Position numbers and translations under genes: made by a program. 10,329 nucleotides of DNA from Methylobacteriaceae bacterium (lineage in GTDB: Bacteria > Pseudomonadota > Alphaproteobacteria > Rhizobiales > Beijerinckiaceae): contig JAFAPJ010000423.1 of the NCBI GenBank assembly GCA_019247255.1, positions 1 to 10,329 on the forward strand, read 5' to 3'. Position 1 is the stretch's first letter; each line of letters begins with the position of its first letter. Below the pieces are notes generated by a model. It did not search any database, was not told the origin of the DNA, and saw nothing but the letters and a program-made list of their open reading frames with translations. Positions 6,583 to 10,329 of the stretch are shown here, piece by piece.

Positions 6583-8853
6583 CTAGATCATCCAATGCTC
6601 GCTGGACGCGATCTGGAACGACGCCGCACCGTTGCTGAAGAGATGCGACTCGCCGTTTCCGCTATAACCCCCGGTCGCGGCGGCGCTGTCGCCGACATGG
6701 ACATGGCCGTTCCAGACGACCTGCGCGACGTGAAGGTTCCGGTCGGCGTCGGGCGATCCGCCATAGGCGTCGTCGAGGAACTCGACCGCGACCGTGTGCG
6801 GCCCGGCCCCGAAGGAACCCGAAAGGGTGATCGCCTGCCGCTCGCCTGCCGCGTGCGAGGCGGAGGCCGAGAAGGTGCCCCCGATCTTCTGGCCGTCGAC
6901 CAGGACCGCGAAATGCGGATCGCCCTGCCAGCTGTCGCCCGAGACCGTCACCACGACATGGTCCGTCTGTCCCGGGTCGACCGCGCCGGAGCTCCCGGCC
7001 GTGGGCCCGACCCGGAAGAAGGTCGCCGTGCCGTTGCTGAAGAGGTTCGCGGCGCCCTGGCCGGAATAGCCTCCGACCGTCGTCGCGCTCTCGCCCGCGA
7101 CCGTGTCGCCGTTCAGCGTGACCTGCGCGACATAGAGATTGCGGTCGGTGGCCGCCGTGCCCCCGAAGGCGTCGTTCACGAATTCGACGCTGACCGTGTG
7201 CGGGCCGTCCCCGAAATGCCCTGTCAGCGTCAGGTCCTCGTGCTGGCCGGCGCCGTGCCGGGCGGCGGTGGTGAGCAGGTTGCCGACCTGCTGCCCGTCC
7301 ACCCGCACGACGAAGGCCGGATCGCCCTGCCAGCTGTCGCCTGAGACGCGGAGCACGAGCGTATCGAGAGCTGGTGCGGCCGCCTGCGGGACGATCGTGG
7401 GGGGTGCCTTGTCGAGCGTCACCATCGTGCCGCCATGCCCGTCGCTGCTCGTCGTGAACACGAAGCCCCCGAAGCTGCCCTCGAGATCGAGGCTCGCGAG
7501 CAACGATCCGGCCGCATCGGACAGGCGCAGGGTATGCGTGGCGGCGTTGAAGGACGCGGCGGTCGCGCCGCCGAGATCCCGGAAATCGAGCACGTCATGC
7601 TCGCCGAAGCCCACGATCGTGTTGGCGAGATGCGCCGACCCGTCGAGCGCCGCGCGATCGATCGCGAGCGTCGCCGGTCCGTCCGTTAAGGCGATCGTGC
7701 CGGTGCCGGCCGCACCGTCGGAGGCGAGCTCGAGCACGCCGTCCCGAAGGACCGTGCCGCCCGAATACGTGTTGTGACCCGCAAGGACGAGCCGGCCCGC
7801 GCCCGTCTTCTCGAGCTCGCCCGGCAGCCCGCCCGGCAGATCGGCGAGCGCGCCCGACAGGGTGCCGGTCTCGTTCGCGCCGACGAAGAAGGTCGGGTCG
7901 CCCGACAGGCTGATCGCGCTCGCGACCGTGTGGCTCGCCCCGAAGGTGATCGTGCTCCCCTGGTCGTAACGCCAGGCCAGGCCGGGATCAGGCTGATCGA
8001 CGTTGATGGTGGTCGGCGCCGATCCGAAGACCGCCAGATAGGCCGCGGCGGCATCGGGCAGATGGCCGTCGTCGAGGCGGCCGCTGAATCCCGCGTCGTC
8101 CGAATCCCAATAATTGGCGAACAGGACGTGATGGTCGGCGAGCCAAGCCGCCATGCTCTTGATGTACGCTCCCGAAGCGTCGCTCTGCACGCCCCATTCG
8201 GACAGGGCGGTCGGCTTGCCATGCTGGGCCGCGAAGTCCTGCTGCCATTGCAGGCCCCAGCGCTCGGCCACCTTGTCCTGGAAGGCCTGCCCGGAATCGG
8301 CCGAGTTCCACTGCGTATTGTAGTAGGCGTCCATCCCGACGACGTCGACGTAGGCGTCCCCCGGATAGGCCGTCGCCGGATCGATGGCCGAGCCGCCCTG
8401 ATTGACGTCCCAGACGAATTTGAAGGTTGACGAAACCGACCGGAACACGTTCACGACGTCCTGGAAGGCCGCCACGAAGGCGCCTTCATGGCCCTGCGCG
8501 GCCCAGGGCATCCAACCGCCGTTGAACTCCCAGCCGAGCCGAACATAGATCTGTCCGTCGGAGCTCGGCTTCGCGGTCGCGAGCGCTTCCGCGGCCTCGC
8601 GGAAGTGGCTGTCCCGCGCGCCGCTGGCGACCTCCTCGAGCGAGGTGCCCCAGACGGTGAGCGGCACGGACCAGATGCTCGACAAGCCGGTGGTCTGCCA
8701 GCGTCCGACCTGCCAGCCGACGGAGCTGTCGAAGGCGGACCAGCTGTCGTTGTTTAAATAATTGAGAACGTTGTCCGGCGCGTGCCCCAGCCAGTTGGAA
8801 TATTGGGCCGGCGCCGAGATGTCGTTGCTGCTGTAGATGCCGAGCTGAACCAC
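6583..8853 (-). CDS. Mosaic GH26-like glycoside hydrolase with autotransporter-type repeat and two CBM60-like modules
   Basis: A 756-residue protein. Residues about 1-278 form a GH26-like catalytic barrel (mannanase/related family): RLGWEFNGGWMPW (105-117) holds the likely acid/base Glu109, and ALSEWG (216-221) holds the likely nucleophile Glu219. DVVGMDAYYN (170-179) and a NYWDS strand (247-251) fit the fold. Residues about 347-377 match the passenger-associated autotransporter repeat (KTGAGRLVLAG, then NTYSGGT). Residues about 497-616 and 631-748 are two copies of a calcium-dependent CBM60-like xylan-binding module, each with SGDSWQGDP, GPHTV, a DA(F/Y)GG...DRNL calcium loop and GGYSG...LFSNG. 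All domains are of extracellular type, yet no signal peptide precedes MVQLGIYSSND. The start is GTG 8853; the frame stays open upstream to a TAA near 8943 without a better start. A purine-rich AAAGAAAG lies 8 nt upstream. Likely job: cutting or binding the locus polysaccharide or plant polymers. Export may use a non-Sec (type I-like) route. Substrate unknown. Confidence 0.82.
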   Translation of the reverse strand: MVQLGIYSSNDISAPAQYSNWLGHAPDNVLNYLNNDSWSAFDSSVGWQVGRWQTTGLSSIWSVPLTVWGTSLEEVASGARDSHFREAAEALATAKPSSDGQIYVRLGWEFNGGWMPWAAQGHEGAFVAAFQDVVNVFRSVSSTFKFVWDVNQGGSAIDPATAYPGDAYVDVVGMDAYYNTQWNSADSGQAFQDKVAERWGLQWQQDFAAQHGKPTALSEWGVQSDASGAYIKSMAAWLADHHVLFANYWDSDDAGFSGRLDDGHLPDAAAAYLAVFGSAPTTINVDQPDPGLAWRYDQGSTITFGASHTVASAISLSGDPTFFVGANETGTLSGALADLPGGLPGELEKTGAGRLVLAGHNTYSGGTVLRDGVLELASDGAAGTGTIALTDGPATLAIDRAALDGSAHLANTIVGFGEHDVLDFRDLGGATAASFNAATHTLRLSDAAGSLLASLDLEGSFGGFVFTTSSDGHGGTMVTLDKAPPTIVPQAAAPALDTLVLRVSGDSWQGDPAFVVRVDGQQVGNLLTTAARHGAGQHEDLTLTGHFGDGPHTVSVEFVNDAFGGTAATDRNLYVAQVTLNGDTVAGESATTVGGYSGQGAANLFSNGTATFFRVGPTAGSSGAVDPGQTDHVVVTVSGDSWQGDPHFAVLVDGQKIGGTFSASASHAAGERQAITLSGSFGAGPHTVAVEFLDDAYGGSPDADRNLHVAQVVWNGHVHVGDSAAATGGYSGNGESHLFSNGAASFQIASSEHWMI
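6610..6963 (-). repeat. CBM60-like module, copy 2 (C-terminal)
   Basis: Residues about 631-748 of the mosaic hydrolase. It aligns with copy 1 at a period of 134 residues (402 bp), sharing SGDSWQGDP, FGAGPHTVAVEF against FGDGPHTVSVEF, and LFSNG. A 24-bp stretch (6916-6939) is identical to 7318-7341 in copy 1. Confidence 0.75.
7006..7365 (-). repeat. CBM60-like module, copy 1
   Basis: Residues about 497-616 of the mosaic hydrolase. It carries the SGDSWQGDP opening, the DAFGG calcium-loop region and the GGYSGQGAANLFSNG close, and is separated from copy 2 by a short Gly/Ser/Pro linker (about 617-630). It arose by internal duplication. Confidence 0.75.
7723..7815 (-). other. Autotransporter passenger-type repeat (single copy) in the mosaic hydrolase
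   Basis: Residues about 347-377 read as the beta-helix repeat of autotransporter passengers: a KTGAGRLVLAG half followed by NTYSGGTVLRDGVLEL. The rest of the protein has no C-terminal beta-barrel, so this is a borrowed structural segment and not evidence of type V secretion. Confidence 0.65.
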
Positions 8854-9127
8854 GAAAGAGACTTTCTTTGCCCGGGACAGGGAGGTATCGCTCGCCCCTG
8901 AAGAAAGCCCTCGGTGAATTCTAAAAATTGAGTGGGTTTGCTGTTAAAGAGCAAGACTATCGCTGACCGATGCCTCGGCAGCAGCGGATAGTGATGCTGC
9001 CTCGGGCCGGGACGGCAGGTCCCGGGCGGTCCGGGGCGAAGCTCGCTCCGGTTGGCAGCGCTCCGCTCCGACGCTACCACCTGGACGATCGGCCTGCGGG
9101 CCCGGGACGACGCCGCGGGCGGGCCGA
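8854..9127. promoter_or_regulatory. Divergent spacer between the hydrolase and the small unknown gene
   Basis: A 274-base spacer that should hold the leftward promoter of the hydrolase and perhaps the rightward promoter of the 130-residue gene. The part at about 8918-8965 is AT-rich (GAATTCTAAAAATTGAG) against GC-rich flanks. I cannot identify convincing -35/-10 pairs. A GAAAG-AGA-CTTTC inverted repeat sits directly upstream of the hydrolase GTG. Confidence 0.35.
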
Positions 9128-9520
9128 ATGGACAGCGACGGTGTGGACGAGGGTGTCCGGTTTCGCGTGACGATGGCGCGCCACCATGCCCGTCTTCACG
9201 TGATGGCCGGGGGACGGGACGTGCCGGTCCAGATGTCGCTGGAGCAATGCCGGGAGGTCAGCCTCGCGCTCCTGGCGGCGTTGCTGCGCCTGGCCTCCGA
9301 CGAAGATGCGCCGCAGGACGGCGAGGTGACGGCCGAGACGATCCTGACGGTGGCGGAGGCGGGCGTCGGCATCCAGCACGGGAGCGGACGGCCCGTCCTC
9401 ACCTTGGTGCTGGCGGGCGGCGCCCAGCTTACCTTCCTGCTCGATGCCGAGCTCGGGGCCGGGATCGCGCAGGCGCTCAAGGACCCGTCGGATTTCGTTC
9501 GCGCCGACGAGGGCGGCTGA
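9128..9520 (+). CDS. Small protein of unknown function (130 aa)
   Basis: I do not recognise a family. The frame has a balanced composition unlike the Arg-rich shadow frames around it. It contains an acidic N-terminus, a strand-like stretch FRVTMARHHARLHVMAGGRDVPVQM (split at about 12-36), an amphipathic helix SLEQCREVSLALLAALLRLA (37-56), an acidic linker, and alternating hydrophobic strands TILTVAEAGVGIQ and PVLTLVLAGGAQLTFLLDAE (about 71-108). A terminal helix ends in DEGG. No signal peptide or membrane helix is visible, so it is probably a small cytoplasmic alpha/beta protein. The start at 9128 has no strong ribosome-binding site; ATG 9173 is an alternative. It ends 51 nt before the 3' end of the convergent tRNA gene. 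The link to the polysaccharide locus is unknown. Confidence 0.6.
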   Translation: MDSDGVDEGVRFRVTMARHHARLHVMAGGRDVPVQMSLEQCREVSLALLAALLRLASDEDAPQDGEVTAETILTVAEAGVGIQHGSGRPVLTLVLAGGAQLTFLLDAELGAGIAQALKDPSDFVRADEGG

Positions 9521-9528
9521 GACGTCAC

Positions 9529-9542
9529 GCCCGGGACCGGGC
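9529..9542. terminator. GC-rich inverted repeat between the small gene and the tRNA, possible bidirectional terminator
   Basis: GCCCGG and CCGGGC face each other around GA, giving a realistic 5-bp stem with a 4-nt loop. It lies just after the stop of the 130-residue gene and just beyond the tRNA 3' end, so it suits terminating both. There is no T-tract in either direction, so confidence is low. Confidence 0.3.
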
Positions 9543-9571
9543 AGGTGGGCGCCGCCGAGCACGGGCCGACG

Positions 9572-9647
9572 TGGTGGGCCCGGCAGGACTTGAACCTGCA
9601 ACCAGACCGTTATGAGCGGCCGGCTCTAACCATTGAGCTACGGGCCC
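9572..9647 (-). tRNA. tRNA with anticodon CAT, probably tRNA-Ile2 (lysidine-type)
   Basis: A complete cloverleaf reads on the minus strand: acceptor GGGCCCG/CGGGCCC, D-arm GCTC-AATGGTTA-GAGC, anticodon stem GGCCG/CGGTC around loop CTCATAA (anticodon at 9612-9614), a short variable loop TGGTT, T-arm GCAGG-TTCAAGT-CCTGC, discriminator A and an encoded CCA. The length is 76 nt with CCA. CAT could mean initiator Met, elongator Met or Ile2. It lacks the three-G:C anticodon stem of initiators, and its D-arm, loop context and TTCAAGT T-loop resemble E. coli IleX more than elongator Met. Ile2 would need TilS to convert C34 to lysidine so that it reads AUA. The identity is an inference; the tRNA itself is clear. 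Confidence 0.92.
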
Positions 9648-9891
9648 GGGGCGCTCCCTCCTAGTCGCTCGGGCCGGATCGGGTCCAGCCCCGGGGCGAC
9701 GTGCGGCCCCCCGGAGCGGGGTGCACCGGACAACCCGCTCCGCCGCCGGCCGCGATTGCGCGCAAGTCGATCTTCTCGCTTAGCCCGTCATTGGCCGTTC
9801 ATCATCAGTCGTAAGCCCCGTTAACGTCCGTGAAAGAGACGTAAGTGTCCCGTTACCTCGCTTATCGAGCCAAGATGAGCGGGACGCGAGA
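9648..9891. promoter_or_regulatory. Spacer with paired CGTAAG/CCGTTA repeats upstream of the Tad-type gene
   Basis: This 244-base region lies between the leftward tRNA and the rightward Tad-type gene and should contain promoters for both. It changes from very GC-rich (9648-9760) to more AT-rich (from about 9775). CGTAAG followed shortly by CCGTTA occurs at 9810-9823 and again at 9840-9855, about 30 bp apart, which would put both copies on the same DNA face. GTTAAC at 9820-9825 resembles a CtrA half-site, but no second half is properly spaced. No gene is seen here. Confidence 0.4.
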
Positions 9892-10329
9892 ATGGAAAAT
9901 TTCGTAACAGCTCTTCAGATTACGATGAATTTGTCGCGTTTTCGTCGTGATCGTACGGGTAATGTGGGTATCATCTTCGGGTTGATGGTCGCCCCCATGG
10001 CGTTCCTGGTGGGCGCAGCCGTCGATTACTCGGGCGCCGTGGAGCTCCGGACGCGGCTGCAGCGCGCGACGGACGCCACGGCGCTTCAGCTCTGCAAGAT
10101 GGCCGCGACCACGACCGACACCCAGCTCAGGACCCAGGCGCAGACATCCTTGACTTCGCAGCTCGGGACCCAGACCTACTCGATCGAGCAGGTTTCCGGC
10201 AGCACGAACCCGCGCCAAGTGACTCTCGCGACTGCGGCCAGCTTCTCGACCGCCTTCCTGCGCGGCTTCGGAAGCAGCTACGAGGCCGTGCCGATCCGGG
10301 TGGTCGCGACCTGCCAGACGCCGCAGGAC
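9892..10329 (+). CDS. TadE/TadG-like pilus-assembly family protein (partial, C-terminus off the right edge)
   Basis: From ATG 9892, 146 codons are open to the window edge. The N-terminus shows the Tad-type signature: a basic FRRDRTGNVG (17-26), one hydrophobic helix IIFGLMVAPMAFLVGAAVDYSG (split across 27-48), then LRTRLQRATDATALQLCK (52-69), as seen in TadE/TadG-like minor pilins and pseudopilins of Flp/Tad pilus systems. After this lies a Thr/Gln/Ser-rich extracytoplasmic region. Full-length TadG-like relatives often go on into a von Willebrand A-type domain, but the window stops before that could be seen. GGGA lies 7 nt before the ATG; ATG 9925 is an alternative with a weaker site. The role, if intact, is assembly or anchoring of Tad pili at the envelope. 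No other tad gene is visible here, and such TadG-like genes often occur alone. Confidence 0.82.
   Translation, partial: MENFVTALQITMNLSRFRRDRTGNVGIIFGLMVAPMAFLVGAAVDYSGAVELRTRLQRATDATALQLCKMAATTTDTQLRTQAQTSLTSQLGTQTYSIEQVSGSTNPRQVTLATAASFSTAFLRGFGSSYEAVPIRVVATCQTPQD

Noticed and set aside
7723..7815. Type V autotransporter status for the mosaic hydrolase
   Set aside because: Only one passenger-type repeat is present. The C-terminus is a carbohydrate-binding module rather than a beta-barrel, and no signal peptide is visible.
9052..9615. 187-codon plus-strand frame running into the tRNA
   Set aside because: It reads through the tRNA gene, its end is the familiar spurious translation of a tRNA, and its composition is Arg/Gly-rich.
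9560..9660. tRNA 3' end as a phage or island attachment site
   Set aside because: No integrase gene and no second copy of the tRNA 3' end was seen in the window.
1..10329. CRISPR arrays, insertion sequences and rRNA genes
   Set aside because: No regularly spaced repeats, transposase motifs, terminal inverted repeats or rRNA-like sequence were found; the only long direct repeat is the internal CBM duplication.

Overview
The window is GC-rich, densely coded DNA. Its gene families (ExoF/ExoY-type exopolysaccharide genes, an alphaproteobacterial-style tRNA with anticodon CAT, a Tad/Flp-pilus-type gene) suggest an alphaproteobacterium of the Hyphomicrobiales, with a Methylobacterium-like genome as my best guess. 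That placement is an inference from protein style, not from a marker gene.

Layout. Positions 1-6487 are a surface-polysaccharide locus built around a divergent promoter region (about 1637-2170). Leftward from it run an ExoY-like priming sugar transferase (851-1636) and an ExoF-like outer-membrane export protein (776 to beyond the left edge). Rightward run a Wzz-type chain-length/co-polymerase protein (2171-3208), a WecG/TagA/CpsF glycosyltransferase (3242-3994) and a Wzy/O-antigen-ligase-type membrane protein (4016-5440). An acyltransferase-3 membrane protein (5447-6487, minus) converges on the ligase with 6 bp between stop codons. Upstream of it on the same strand is a large mosaic protein (6583-8853, minus): a GH26-like glycoside hydrolase domain, an autotransporter-type passenger repeat and two CBM60-like carbohydrate-binding repeats.

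The right end is unrelated housekeeping or accessory sequence: a small unknown protein (9128-9520), a tRNA gene with anticodon CAT on the minus strand (9572-9647, probably tRNA-Ile2), and the 5' end of a TadE/TadG-like protein (9892 to beyond the right edge).

How it works together (inference from family roles). The ExoY-like enzyme loads the first sugar phosphate onto undecaprenyl phosphate, and the WecG-family enzyme adds a sugar. The Wzy-like protein polymerises or ligates repeat units after flipping. The Wzz-like and ExoF-like proteins set chain length and carry the chain through the envelope. The acyltransferase may decorate it, and the GH26/CBM protein may trim or bind it. The flippase and most glycosyltransferases are not in this window. 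The most interesting item is the GH26-passenger-repeat-CBM protein, which has no visible signal peptide although all its domains are of extracellular type.
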